Source of the DNA: Massilia sp. YIM B02443
GTDB taxonomy: Bacteria; Pseudomonadota; Gammaproteobacteria; Burkholderiales; Burkholderiaceae_D
Length of the DNA stretch: 64,000 nt
Direction: 5' to 3'
NCBI RefSeq assembly: GCF_030411955.1
Contig: NZ_JASNRA010000011.1
Span: forward strand, 118,438 to 182,437
Shown here: positions 53,974-62,918 of the stretch, in pieces
Numbering within the stretch: the stretch's first letter is position 1
Layout of the letters: each line of letters starts with the position of its first letter
Translations under genes and position numbers: made by a program
The notes under the pieces: model-generated
Told to the model about the DNA's origin: nothing
Database searches by the model: none
The model's input: only the letters and a program-made list of their open reading frames with translations

Positions 53974-53999
53974 AAAAGGGCAGCCTCGGCTGCCCTTTT
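53974..53999. terminator. bidirectional intrinsic terminator between convergent genes
   Basis: AAAAGGGCAGCC-TC-GGCTGCCCTTTT: the stem has T-runs on both strands. It serves the beta-helix gene on plus and the epimerase on minus. Confidence 0.9.
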
Positions 54000-54022
54000 C
54001 CTTTTGTGCCCGATTGCCGCGC

Positions 54023-55003
54023 TCAAGCGCGCCAGCTGCGGTACCAGTCGCGGTAATGCGACAGCCCGGTTTCCAGCGCGGTCGACGGCCTGTAGCCGAC
54101 CCATTCCTGCAGGCGGCTGGTGTCGGCGTGGGTGGCCGGCACGTCGCCGGCCTGCATCGGCTGGAAGTCCAGCTGTGCTTGCACGCCCAGCACGCGCTCG
54201 AGCGTGCGCACGAAGTCCAGCACCATCACCGGCTGGTTATTGCCGATGTTGAAGACCGCATGACGGGCCTTGCCACCTTGTTCCGGCTGCGGCTTGAACA
54301 GCAGGCGCACCACGCCTTCGACGATGTCGTCGATATAGGTGAAGTCGCGCGTCAGCTTGCCTTCGGCGAAGACCGGGATCTTTTCGCCGCGCACCATCTT
54401 CTCGGTAAAGCTGAAATAGGCCATGTCCGGCCGGCCCCATGGACCGTACACCGTGAAGAAGCGCAGGCCGGTGGCCGGGAAGCCGTACAGGTGGCTGTAC
54501 GAATACGCCATCAGTTCGTTGGCCTTCTTGGTGGCGGCATACAGCGAGACCGGTTCGTCGACCTGGTCGGCTTCGCTGAACGGCACCTTGGCGTTGCTGC
54601 CGTAGACGCTGCTGCTGCTGGCGTACAGCAGGTGTTCGATCCGGTGCCGGCGGCAGGCTTCGAGGATGTTGCCGAAGCCGACCAGGTTGGACTGGATATA
54701 CGCCGAGGGATTCTGCAGCGAGTAACGCACGCCGGCCTGGGCCGCCAGGTGCACCACCAGTTCCGGCTGCACCCGATCGAACAGCGCGCTCAAGGCCGCA
54801 TTGTCGGCGATGTCGACTTTTTCGCAGGCGATGCCGGCCGGTTGCAACAAGGCCGCGACGCGATCGAGCTTCAGCTGCGGATCATAGTAATCGTTGAAGT
54901 TGTCGCAGCCGGTCACCTGGTGGCCCATTGCCGCCAGGCGCGCGGCAACGAAACTGCCGACGAAACCGGCGGCGCCGGTGACCAGGATGCGGCGGCCGCT
55001 CAT
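54023..55003 (-). CDS. UDP-glucuronate 4-epimerase-like SDR (CapI/Gla type)
   Basis: A 326-residue extended SDR. NAD motif [15 protein letters not shown] (about 9-23), then [16 protein letters not shown] (about 34-49), which is characteristic of UDP-GlcA 4-epimerases, and the catalytic [11 protein letters not shown]. Predicted reaction: UDP-GlcA to UDP-GalA. The start at 55003 overlaps the stop of the UDP-glucose dehydrogenase gene by ATGA, so the pair forms a two-step pathway from UDP-glucose to UDP-GalA. The open frame extends upstream but is not family-like. Confidence 0.9.
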   Translation of the reverse strand: MSGRRILVTGAAGFVGSFVAARLAAMGHQVTGCDNFNDYYDPQLKLDRVAALLQPAGIACEKVDIADNAALSALFDRVQPELVVHLAAQAGVRYSLQNPSAYIQSNLVGFGNILEACRRHRIEHLLYASSSSVYGSNAKVPFSEADQVDEPVSLYAATKKANELMAYSYSHLYGFPATGLRFFTVYGPWGRPDMAYFSFTEKMVRGEKIPVFAEGKLTRDFTYIDDIVEGVVRLLFKPQPEQGGKARHAVFNIGNNQPVMVLDFVRTLERVLGVQAQLDFQPMQAGDVPATHADTSRLQEWVGYRPSTALETGLSHYRDWYRSWRA

Positions 55004-56367
55004 TGCGCCTCCGCCTTCACCGCGCGGCCGATGCCTTCGTAGGCCAGGCCGGCAGCGGCGACGGTGTGCGGATCGTAGATGTTGCGGCCGTCGAACACCG
55101 CGCGCTGGGTCAGCGTCCGGGCCAGGAAGGTGAAGTCCGGCGAGCGGAATTCCTTCCATTCCGTCACCAGCACCAGCACGTCGGCGCCGCGCACCGCTTC
55201 CTCGGCCGAACTGGCGATGGTGAGCAGCTCGGCGCACTTGCCTTCGCCGTGCTCGGCATTGAGCACGCGCAACGCTTCCTTGCTGGCCACCGGGTCGTAA
55301 GCCACCACGCGCGCGCCGGCCGCGAACAGGGCGCGGATCAGCACCAGGCTCGGCGCTTCGCGCATGTCGTCGGTGTTCGGCTTGAACGACAGGCCCCACA
55401 GGGCGATGGTCTTGCCGCGCAGCTTGTCTTCGCCGCCGAAGAAGCGGCACACCTTGCGGTACAGCACGTTCTTCTGCAGGTCGTTGACGCGCTCGGTGGC
55501 TTCCAGGATGTGCAGCTGCTGGCCGTAGCCGCCGGCGGTCTTGACCAGCGCCTTGACGTCTTTCGGGAAGCACGAACCGCCATAGCCCATGCCGGCGTAC
55601 AGGAATTGCGAGCCGATGCGCGGGTCCATGCCGATGCCCTGGCGCACCGCTTCGATGTCGGCGCCCAGCAGTTCGGCCAGGTTGGCCAGTTCGTTCATGA
55701 AGCTGATGCGGGTGGCCAGCATGGCGTTCGCCGCGTACTTGGTCAGCTCGGCAGAGCGCACGTCCATCACCACCAGTTTTTCGTGGTTGCGGCTGAACGG
55801 CGCGTACAGCTGGCGCATCAGGGTGGTCGCTTGCGCATCATCGCTGCCGACCACGATCCGGTCCGGACGCATGAAGTCATTGATGGCGGCGCCTTCCTTC
55901 AGGAATTCGGGATTGCTGACCACGGTGAAGCCGACTTGCGCGCCGCGCCGGTCGATTTCGCCTTTCACCGCCTGGCGCACCAGGTCCGCGGTGCCGACCG
56001 GCACGGTGGACTTGTCGACGATCACGATCGGCCTGGTGATGCGCTGGCCGATCTGGCGCGCCGCTTCCAGGATGTGGGTCAGGTCGGCGCTGCCGTCCTC
56101 GTCTGGCGGGGTGCCGACCGCCAGGAAGATCACGTCGGCATGCGCCACCGCGTCATCATAGCTGGTCGAAAAATGCAGGCGGCCGGCGCCGGCGTTGGCG
56201 ATGACCATGGTGTCCAGGCCCGGCTCGTGGATCGGGATCTGGCCATCCTTGAGCATCTGGATCTTGCTGGCGTTGATGTCGAGGCACAGGACGTTATTGC
56301 CGACGTCGGCAAAGCATGCTCCCGAGACCAAGCCCACATAACCGGTACCGATAACTGAAATTTTCAT
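55000..56367 (-). CDS. UDP-glucose 6-dehydrogenase (Ugd)
   Basis: A 455-residue NAD-dependent dehydrogenase. [21 protein letters not shown] (3-23) is the NAD-binding motif, the catalytic cysteine is in [14 protein letters not shown] (about 259-272), and [18 protein letters not shown] completes the Ugd C-domain. It belongs to the UDP-glucose branch, distinct from the TviB-like enzyme at 45621. Product: UDP-glucuronate, then UDP-GalA by the coupled epimerase. The start at 56367 begins [10 protein letters not shown]; upstream in-frame residues are AT-rich junk. Confidence 0.93.
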   Translation of the reverse strand: MKISVIGTGYVGLVSGACFADVGNNVLCLDINASKIQMLKDGQIPIHEPGLDTMVIANAGAGRLHFSTSYDDAVAHADVIFLAVGTPPDEDGSADLTHILEAARQIGQRITRPIVIVDKSTVPVGTADLVRQAVKGEIDRRGAQVGFTVVSNPEFLKEGAAINDFMRPDRIVVGSDDAQATTLMRQLYAPFSRNHEKLVVMDVRSAELTKYAANAMLATRISFMNELANLAELLGADIEAVRQGIGMDPRIGSQFLYAGMGYGGSCFPKDVKALVKTAGGYGQQLHILEATERVNDLQKNVLYRKVCRFFGGEDKLRGKTIALWGLSFKPNTDDMREAPSLVLIRALFAAGARVVAYDPVASKEALRVLNAEHGEGKCAELLTIASSAEEAVRGADVLVLVTEWKEFRSPDFTFLARTLTQRAVFDGRNIYDPHTVAAAGLAYEGIGRAVKAEAQ

Positions 56368-56567
56368 GAGTGTTCTTATCCAGAGTAGACGCCTGTGGCA
56401 GGCACGAGGATTGTAGAGTTGCTTGCGCGAAACCTGCCACACGGTTGCGGCAGACCCGGTTTGCTTCAACGCCGGGTTGTGTTTCAGCACATAAAATGAT
56501 GATCGGAAATTATTATATTGTAAATTTCCCGTGATTCGATTGAGATTCGATTGAGGTTTGAGAAGAA
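56368..56567. other. divergent promoter region with an 11-bp tandem repeat
   Basis: 200 bp between the dehydrogenase (minus) and the His-rich ORF (plus). AT-rich at 56500-56530. A perfect tandem repeat of ATTCGATTGAG lies at 56534-56544 and 56545-56555. AGGCAC-GAGGA-TTGTA at 56400-56415 on the plus strand resembles sigma-54 but has GT instead of GC at -12; it is only a weak candidate. Confidence 0.45.
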
Positions 56568-56678
56568 ATGAAATATCTTGCAACAAACATTTCTATACTT
56601 GCCTGCGAGCAGTTGCGTGCGCATCACGGTTCTCACCACGCTTCGCATCCCGATTCGCATCACGATTCTTCAGCATGA
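56568..56678 (+). CDS. possible 36-codon His-rich leader ORF coupled to the glycosyltransferase
   Basis: [20 protein letters not shown] followed by [16 protein letters not shown]: seven histidines in the last 18 residues, encoded partly by a 12-bp DNA repeat (TTCGCATCMCGA twice, 56642-56665). A purine-rich GAGAAGAA precedes the ATG, and its TGA overlaps the glycosyltransferase ATG (ATGA at 56675). That gene has no ribosome-binding site of its own, which supports translation of this ORF. It may be a leader that controls the GT, or a small metal-binding peptide. No family is known. Confidence 0.4.
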   Translation: MKYLATNISILACEQLRAHHGSHHASHPDSHHDSSA

Positions 56679-57883
56679 AACTCCTGACCTTCAGTTCCCT
56701 CTTCCCGAACGCCGTGCGTCCCAACCACGGGATCTTCGTCGAGACCCGGCTGCGCTACCTGCTGGCCAGTGGCCAGGTCGAGTCGCGCGTGGTCGCGCCG
56801 GTGCCATGGTTCCCGTTCAAGCACCCGCGCTTCGGCGAGTACGCCCACTTCGCCCAGGTGCCGGAGCGTGAGGTACGCTATGGCATCGACGTCCAGCACC
56901 CGCGCTACCTGCACTTCCCGAAGATCGGCATGCAGATGGCGCCGAGCCTGATGGCGGCCTGCGTCAAGCCGACCATCGGCCGCATGATCGACGAGGGTTA
57001 CGATTTCGACGTGATCGACGCCCACTACTTCTATCCGGACGGCGTGGCGGCGGTGAAACTGGGCAGGTACTTCAACAAGCCGGTGGTGATCACCGCGCGC
57101 GGCACCGACATCAACCTGATCCCGCAATTCGCCCGCCCGCGCGCCATGATCCTGGAAGCGGCGGCGCAGGCCGACGGCATCATCACGGTCTGCAATGCGC
57201 TCAAGGAAGAGATGGTCGGCCTGGGCGTGGCGCCGAACCTGATCACGCCGCTGCGCAACGGCGTCGACCTGCAGCGCTTCGCGCCGCTGGACCGCGCCGC
57301 GATGCGCGCCGAGCTGGAGATCGACGGCTTTACCCTGATCTCGGTCGGCGTGCTCGATCCGCGCAAGGCGCACGACATGACGATCCGCGCACTGACCCTG
57401 CTGCCGGGCGTGAAGCTCCTGATCGCGGGGATCGGGCCGGAGCGCAAGCGCCTGGAGACGCTGGCGAGCGAGATTGGCGTGGCCGACCGCGTCAAGTTCC
57501 TGGGCCCGGTGGCGCAGACCGAACTTAAAAAATACTACAACGCCGCCGATGCGATGGTGCTGGCCTCGAGCCGCGAAGGCTGGGCCAATGTGCTGCTCGA
57601 ATCGATGGCGTGCGGCACGCCGGTGGTGGCCAGCAATGTGTGGGGCACACCGGAAGTGGTGGCCGCGCCCGAGGCGGGCGTGCTGATGGCCGAGCGCACC
57701 CACGAGAAGCTGGCCGAAGCGGTGCAGCAGCTGCGCGCCAACTATCCGGACCATGCGGCGACGCGGCGCTATGCCGAAAAATTCAGCTGGGACGACACCA
57801 CCGCCGGCCAGCTGGCGATCTTCTCGCGCCTGGTCGAAGGCCGGCGCGGCGCCGCGGCGACGCTGGCGCGCCAGGCAGCCTGA
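56675..57883 (+). CDS. glycosyltransferase family 4 protein
   Basis: A 402-residue GT-B enzyme. The N-terminus [29 protein letters not shown] is typical of exosortase- and EPS-linked transferases, with ARGTDINLIPQ (about 140-150), VGVLDPRKAHDMTIRAL, and the donor site EGWANVLLESMACGTPVVAS (about 303-322) of EX7E type. The open frame extends upstream to 56558, but homology starts at 56675, where ATGA couples it to the small His-rich ORF. It is predicted to add a sugar to the EPS repeat. Confidence 0.88.
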   Translation: MKLLTFSSLFPNAVRPNHGIFVETRLRYLLASGQVESRVVAPVPWFPFKHPRFGEYAHFAQVPEREVRYGIDVQHPRYLHFPKIGMQMAPSLMAACVKPTIGRMIDEGYDFDVIDAHYFYPDGVAAVKLGRYFNKPVVITARGTDINLIPQFARPRAMILEAAAQADGIITVCNALKEEMVGLGVAPNLITPLRNGVDLQRFAPLDRAAMRAELEIDGFTLISVGVLDPRKAHDMTIRALTLLPGVKLLIAGIGPERKRLETLASEIGVADRVKFLGPVAQTELKKYYNAADAMVLASSREGWANVLLESMACGTPVVASNVWGTPEVVAAPEAGVLMAERTHEKLAEAVQQLRANYPDHAATRRYAEKFSWDDTTAGQLAIFSRLVEGRRGAAATLARQAA

Positions 57884-57914
57884 GTCACCCCACTGTTCTT
57901 CCTTCGTTAACCGA

Positions 57915-58028
57915 AAAACCGTCGTTCCCGCGCAGGCGGGAACCTAAGCTTTTGTGCACAGCCACTTCGTTTTGAGCTAGTGGTAAGCATCGAACTTGGG
58001 TTCCCGCCTTCGCGGGAACGACGGTTTT
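57915..58028. repeat. inverted pair of REP-like palindromes
   Basis: AAAACCGTCGTTCCCGC at 57915 reappears inverted (GCGGGAACGACGGTTTT) ending at 58028. Each half contains its own hairpin: GTTCCCGC-GCAG-GCGGGAAC (57924-57943) and GTTCCCGC-CTTC-GCGGGAAC (58000-58019). This style of intergenic palindrome is widespread in betaproteobacterial genomes. It lies between convergent genes and may also terminate both transcripts. Confidence 0.85.
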
Positions 58029-58092
58029 AAGGGTGGCGGTACTAAGCGAGGTCCGGCAAGCGAACCTGCCGGCCACTGTCAGCACCAGCCAT

Positions 58093-60153
58093 TTACCAGA
58101 TGATCACGCGGTCCTTCGGCGCCAGGTACATCTTGTCGCCGGCCTTGACCCCGAACGCCTCGTAGAAGCCCGGCTGGTTCTTCACCGTGCCATTCGCGCG
58201 GTACTGGGCCGGCGAGTGCGGATCGGTCTTGATCTGGGCGATCTGCGCCGGTTCGCGCATCTTGGCGCGCCACACCTGGGCCCAGCCCATGTAGAAGCGC
58301 TGGTCGCCGCTCAAGCCGTCGATGGTCGGCGCAGGTTTACCCTTCAGCGACAGCTTGTAGGCTTTATACGCGATCGCCAGGCCCGAGTTGTCGCCGATGT
58401 TTTCGCCCAGCGTCAGTTCGCCGTTGACGTGGTAGCCCGGCAGCGGGCTGAAGGCCGCGTACTGCGCGATCAGCGCCTTGGTCTTTTCGCCGAAGCGCTT
58501 GCCGTCTTCCTCGGTCCACCAGTTGCGCATATTGCCGTCGCCGTCGTACTGCGAACCCTGGTCGTCGAAGCCGTGGCTGATCTCGTGGCCGATCACGGCG
58601 CCGATGCCGCCGTAGTTCACCGCGTCGTCGGCCTTGGCGTCGAAGAACGGCGGCTGCAGGATCGCGGCCGGGAACACGATCTCGTTCAGTTCCGGGTTGT
58701 AGTAGGCGTTGACCGTCTGCGGCGTCATGCCCCACTCGTCGCGGTCGATCGGTTTACCCAGCTTGTTCAGCTCGCGGTTGTACTCGACTTCGCGCGAACG
58801 CATCACGTTGCCCACCAGATCGTCGCGCTTGACGCTCAGGGCGGTGTACTCTTTCCACTTGCTCGGGTAGCCGATCTTCGGGGTGAACTTGGCCAGCTTG
58901 GCCTGCGCTTCCTTCTTGGTCGCAGGGCTCATCCAGTCGAGGGTATCGATCGATTGCTTGTAGGCGGCCAGCAGGTTGTTCACGAGCTCTTCCATCCGTT
59001 GTTTGCGCTCGGCCGGGAAGTGCTCTTTCACGTACAGCTTGCCGACGGCGTCGCCCAGGCTGCCTTCCAGCGTCGAGACGCCGCGCTTCCAGCGCGGTTC
59101 CAGCTGCGGGATGCCGGCCAGCGTGGTGCCGTGGAAGGCGAAGCGCTGGTCGACGAACGCTTTCGAGAGGTAGCTGGCGTAGCCGTTCACCACGTGCAGC
59201 TGCAGGTAGGCCTGCCAGGTCGACAGCGGCACGCGATTGAGCACGTCGGCAAAGCCCTTGAAGAAGCTCGGCTGGCTGACGATCACGTAGTCGGTCTTGC
59301 CGGCGATGCCGGAGGCGGCCAGCCAGGCGTTCCAGTCGAAGCCCGGCGCCATCGCGGCCAGCTTGCTCAGTTCGACCTTGTTGTAGGTCTTGATCGGATC
59401 GCGGTTCTCGACCTTGGTCCACTGCACCTTGGCCAGTTCGGTTTCCAGGTCGACGATGGCCTTGGCATCGGCAGCGGCGTTTTTACCGCCGGCCAGGGTC
59501 AGCATCTTCTCGACATGCTGCTGGTACTTGGTGCGGATTTCAAGCAGCTTGGCGTCGTCGTTCTTCAGGTAGTAGTCGCGGTCAGGCATGCCCAGGCCGT
59601 CCTGGTGCAGATCGGCCACGTATTTGGTCGAATCCTTGGCGTCCTGGTGGATGTAGAACGACAGCGGCACATTCACGCCGATGCGGTTCAGTTGCGCGAA
59701 CAGCGCCGGCAGCGCGGCCTTGTCCTTGACCGCGGCGATGCGCGCCAGCTGGTCTTTCAATGGCGCGACGCCCAGCTGCTCGAGGCGCGCTTCGTCCATG
59801 TAGCTGGCGTAGAAGTCGCCGATCTTGCGCACTTCGGTGCCGGCAGCGGCGTTCTTGTCGCTTACTGCGCGCTCGATGATGGCGCGCAGCTGCGGCTGGG
59901 TGTCGTCGGCCAGCTTGTGGAAGGCGCCCCAGCTCGATTTGTCGGCCGGGATCTCGACGCTCTTGAGCCACTTGCCGTTGACGTGTTCGAAGAAGTCGTC
60001 CTGGGCGCGCGCGGAAGGCTCGATGTATTGCGTGGCGATGCCGGTGGTGAGGCCGCTGCCGTTGGCGGCGCCGGTCTTGCCGGCGCCGGTCTGCGCCTGC
60101 GCCAGCGAGGCCACCAGCAGCAGTGCGGCGGCGCTCATCAGATGTCGTTTCAT
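58093..60153 (-). CDS. M13-family zinc metallopeptidase (PepO/neprilysin-like), copy 1
   Basis: A 686-residue exported peptidase. Signal peptide at residues 1-21 (ending AQA). The zinc motif HEISHGFDD (about 517) has two histidines, the third ligand lies in GENIGDN, and the C-terminus ends GDKMYLAPKDRVIIW, a family signature. M13 enzymes cut short peptides; in bacteria they are periplasmic. An SD GGAG precedes the ATG. It is separated by 71 bp, including a terminator, from copy 2, which is similar along its whole length. Confidence 0.95.
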   Translation of the reverse strand: MKRHLMSAAALLLVASLAQAQTGAGKTGAANGSGLTTGIATQYIEPSARAQDDFFEHVNGKWLKSVEIPADKSSWGAFHKLADDTQPQLRAIIERAVSDKNAAAGTEVRKIGDFYASYMDEARLEQLGVAPLKDQLARIAAVKDKAALPALFAQLNRIGVNVPLSFYIHQDAKDSTKYVADLHQDGLGMPDRDYYLKNDDAKLLEIRTKYQQHVEKMLTLAGGKNAAADAKAIVDLETELAKVQWTKVENRDPIKTYNKVELSKLAAMAPGFDWNAWLAASGIAGKTDYVIVSQPSFFKGFADVLNRVPLSTWQAYLQLHVVNGYASYLSKAFVDQRFAFHGTTLAGIPQLEPRWKRGVSTLEGSLGDAVGKLYVKEHFPAERKQRMEELVNNLLAAYKQSIDTLDWMSPATKKEAQAKLAKFTPKIGYPSKWKEYTALSVKRDDLVGNVMRSREVEYNRELNKLGKPIDRDEWGMTPQTVNAYYNPELNEIVFPAAILQPPFFDAKADDAVNYGGIGAVIGHEISHGFDDQGSQYDGDGNMRNWWTEEDGKRFGEKTKALIAQYAAFSPLPGYHVNGELTLGENIGDNSGLAIAYKAYKLSLKGKPAPTIDGLSGDQRFYMGWAQVWRAKMREPAQIAQIKTDPHSPAQYRANGTVKNQPGFYEAFGVKAGDKMYLAPKDRVIIW

Positions 60154-60176
60154 GTTCTCTCCGTGTTGATGAAGGA

Positions 60177-60211
60177 AAAACGGGCCGGCGTATCCTGCGC
60201 CGGCCCGTTTT
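60177..60211 (-). terminator. intrinsic terminator of M13 peptidase copy 2
   Basis: CGGGCCGGCG / CGCCGGCCCG stem extended by A-T pairs; the T-run lies on the minus strand (A-run at 60176-60180). It lies between the two peptidase genes, so they are likely separate transcripts. Confidence 0.9.
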
Positions 60212-60224
60212 CAAACCTGCTGTG

Positions 60225-62315
60225 TTACCAGACGATCACGCGATCTTCCGGCGCCAGGTACATCTTGTCGCCCGGCTTCACGCCGAAGGCTTCATAGAAT
60301 TCCGGCATGTTGGCCAGGGTGCCGTTGGCGCGGAACTGGCCCGGCGAGTGCGGGTCGGTCTTGACCTGGTTGATCTGCTGCGCTTCGCGCATCTTCGAAC
60401 GCCACACCTGGGCGAAGCCCATGAAGAAGCGCTGGTCGCCGGTCAGGCCGTCGATCACCGGGGCCGGCTGGCCCTTCAGCGACAGCTTATACGCCTTGTA
60501 GCCGATCGACAGGCCGGCGTTGTCGCCGATGTTTTCGCCCAGCGTCAGTTCGCCGTTGACGTGGTAGCCAGGCAGCGGGCTGAAGCCGTTGAACTGCTTG
60601 ACCAGCTTGTCGGTGCGCTGCTTGAAGGCGGCGCGGTCTTCGGCGGTCCACCAGTCGCGCAGGTTGCCGTCGCCGTCCGACTGGCTGCCCTTGTCGTCGA
60701 AGCCGTGGCCGATTTCGTGGCCGATCACGGCGCCGATCGCGCCGTAGTTCACGGCGTCGTCGGCGCGCATGTCGAAGAACGGCGGCTGCAGGATCGCGGC
60801 CGGGAACACGATCTCGTTCATCGAGCTGCGGTAGTAGGCGTTCACGGTCTGCGGCGTCATGCCCCACTCGGTGTGGTCGATCGGTTTGCCCAGCTTGTTG
60901 ATATTGCGGTTGTACTCGAAGGTCGAGGAACGCATCACGTTGCCGACCAGGTCATCGGCCTTGATGTCGAGCTTCGAGTAATCGCGCCACTTGTCCGGAT
61001 AGCCGATCTTCGGCGTGAACTTGGCCAGCTTGGCGCGGGCTTCCTTCTTGGTCTCCGGGCTCATCCACTCGAGGTTGTCGATCGATTGGCCATAGGCCAC
61101 GATCAGGTTTTTCACCAGTTCTTCCATGCGGGCTTTGCGCTCGGCCGGGAAGTGCTCGGCCACGTACAGCTTGCCCAGCGGCTCGCCCAGCGCGCCTTCG
61201 ACCGTGGCCACGCCCTTCTTCCAGGTCGGCTGCTGTTCGGTGACGCCGGTCAGCGCGGTGCCGTAGAAGGCGAAGTTCTGGTCGACGAAGGCCTTCGACA
61301 GGTACGGCGAATATTCGCGCAGCAGCTGCCATTCGAAGTACGACTTCAGGGTCGCCAGCTCGGTCCTGGCCAGCACGGCGTTCAGCCCGGTGAAGTAGCT
61401 CGGCTGCGAGACGATGATGGTGTCCAGCTTGTTGCCGACGCCGGCCGCGGCCAGCGCCGCATTCCAGTCGTAGCCTGGCGCCAGCCTGGTCAGCTCGGCA
61501 ACCGTCATCTTGTTGTAGCGCTTGACCGGGTCGCGGTTCTCGACCTTGGTCCACTGCACCTTGGCCAGCTCGGTCTCGAAGTCGACGATGGCCTTGGCCT
61601 GGGCGGCGGCGTTCTTCTCGCCGGCCAGCGCCAGGGTCCTGGCGACGTGCTGTTCGTAGGCGGCGCGGGTCTCAGCCAGGCGCTTGTCGTCCATCTTCAG
61701 GTAGTAGTCGCGGTCGGGCATGCCCAGGCCGCTCTGGCTGATGTAGGTGACGTGGCGGGTCGATTCGCGCGCGTCCTGGCCGACGTAGATGCCGTACGGG
61801 GTGGCGACGCCGATCTTCGACAGGTGCGCCGCCAGTTGCGGCAGGCCCGCCTTGTTCTTCAGCGAACGGATTTTCGAGAGCTCGGCGCTCAGCGGCTTGA
61901 CGCCCAGCGTCTCGCGGCGCGCTTCGTCCATGTAGCTGGTGTACAGGTCGCCGATCTTGCGCATCTCGGTGCCGGCGCCGATGCGGCTCTTCTGCGCGCC
62001 CTCGATGATGGCGCGCAGCTGCGGCGTGGTGTCGTCGCGCAGCTTCATGAAGGTGCCCCAGCTGGCCTTGTCGCTCGGGATCTCGGTCTCCTTCAGCCAC
62101 TTGCCGTTCAGGTAAGTGAAGAAGTCGTCCTGCGGACGCACGCTGGTGTCGATGAATTGGGTGTCGATGCCGGAGATGGGTTCCGCCTTGGCGGCCGCCT
62201 TGGCGCCGGCCGTGGCGGCAGCGGCTGCCGCCGGGGTGGCGTCAACGGCCATGGCTGGCGCGGCGAAGGCTGCCATCATGGACAGGGTCAGGGTGCTCAG
62301 GAGGTGTCGCTTCAC
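60225..62315 (-). CDS. M13-family zinc metallopeptidase, copy 2
   Basis: A 696-residue exported peptidase, paralogue of the next gene. Signal peptide at residues 1-23 (ending AMA), then an Ala-rich linker. Zinc motif HEIGHGFDD and GENIGDNAGL; it ends GDKMYLAPEDRVIVW. It starts with GTG, with AAGGA 8 bases before. The two copies share their motifs and overall order but differ through much of the sequence, so the duplication is old. It is not linked to the EPS genes by strand or sequence. Confidence 0.95.
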   Translation of the reverse strand: MKRHLLSTLTLSMMAAFAAPAMAVDATPAAAAAATAGAKAAAKAEPISGIDTQFIDTSVRPQDDFFTYLNGKWLKETEIPSDKASWGTFMKLRDDTTPQLRAIIEGAQKSRIGAGTEMRKIGDLYTSYMDEARRETLGVKPLSAELSKIRSLKNKAGLPQLAAHLSKIGVATPYGIYVGQDARESTRHVTYISQSGLGMPDRDYYLKMDDKRLAETRAAYEQHVARTLALAGEKNAAAQAKAIVDFETELAKVQWTKVENRDPVKRYNKMTVAELTRLAPGYDWNAALAAAGVGNKLDTIIVSQPSYFTGLNAVLARTELATLKSYFEWQLLREYSPYLSKAFVDQNFAFYGTALTGVTEQQPTWKKGVATVEGALGEPLGKLYVAEHFPAERKARMEELVKNLIVAYGQSIDNLEWMSPETKKEARAKLAKFTPKIGYPDKWRDYSKLDIKADDLVGNVMRSSTFEYNRNINKLGKPIDHTEWGMTPQTVNAYYRSSMNEIVFPAAILQPPFFDMRADDAVNYGAIGAVIGHEIGHGFDDKGSQSDGDGNLRDWWTAEDRAAFKQRTDKLVKQFNGFSPLPGYHVNGELTLGENIGDNAGLSIGYKAYKLSLKGQPAPVIDGLTGDQRFFMGFAQVWRSKMREAQQINQVKTDPHSPGQFRANGTLANMPEFYEAFGVKPGDKMYLAPEDRVIVW

Positions 62316-62617
62316 GGGAAAATCCTTACTTGCAATGTGGTTTGCAATGATGTTTTTTGCGGATAAAAATCAGCCTCGCCCGACGCACGCACGGCATCCG
62401 GCAGAAAAGCATTCTAGCGGGTGAGAAACAGTCGACGCTGGGCTGGGGGCGTTTTTTACTTTTCGATACATCGTCTGTATGCCATTTGGCATATGCATGT
62501 GTTGGACGATGACAACAAAATGACAAGCAAACGCGGGCTGATCCGACGACAGGCGAGTACAATCGTTTGCAGAGGCAGCCTGATCGCCAACGCGCCATGC
62601 GCCGGATAGGACGGACC
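62316..62617. other. promoter region upstream of M13 copy 2
   Basis: About 300 bp left of the candidate sRNA terminator. It contains AT-rich stretches suitable for the minus-strand M13 promoter. No convincing coding frame: the short frames present have poor codon bias and no ribosome-binding site. Confidence 0.4.
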
Positions 62618-62683
62618 AAAAAAAACCCGCGGTGGGGGCCGCGGGCGAAGACCACTTCAAGAAGTGGAGAGAGAGAAAAACTG
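62618..62683 (-). ncRNA. candidate small RNA ending in a strong terminator
   Basis: On the minus strand, CCCGCGG-loop-CCGCGGG (62626-62645) is followed by eight T, a strong intrinsic terminator, with no gene upstream of it on that strand. Just before it comes CCACTTC-TT-GAAGTGG, another hairpin, and a pyrimidine tract CTCTCTCTC. A possible -10 TATAGT lies at 62690-62695, but no clear -35. Together these suggest a transcript of about 65 nt. Confidence 0.35.
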
Positions 62684-62768
62684 GTTCCGACTATAGGCTG
62701 CCTCCCCCCAGCTCGCTTGCATTCTTACAATTGCTTACTAACGGCATGTGAAGTGCAACACGTCTTTA

Positions 62769-62799
62769 CTTCTCGCAACTTCCCTGCTTCTCGCAACTT
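62769..62799. repeat. short direct repeat CTTCTCGCAACTT (x2)
   Basis: The 13-bp string occurs at 62769-62781 and 62787-62799 (period 18), in the gap before the S41 protease gene. It looks like a recent small tandem duplication. Confidence 0.6.
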
Positions 62800-62918
62800 T
62801 CCCGTGTCCTGATTCTGTTTCCCGAAGCATTGTGGGCGGGCGCCTGTGCGCCGGCGCGCCAGTCGGTGCCGGGGCCCTGCTCCGCAGCGCCGCGCAATCG
62901 GGTTTATACTGATCCTCC

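Noticed and set aside
56400..56415. Sigma-54-like AGGCAC-N5-TTGTA upstream of the His-rich ORF
   Set aside because: The invariant GC at -12 is replaced by GT; too weak to call, though it resembles the promoter at 6318.
62326..62655. Minus-strand 109-codon frame left of the candidate sRNA
   Set aside because: Poor codon bias, runs through the terminator hairpin, no ribosome-binding site.
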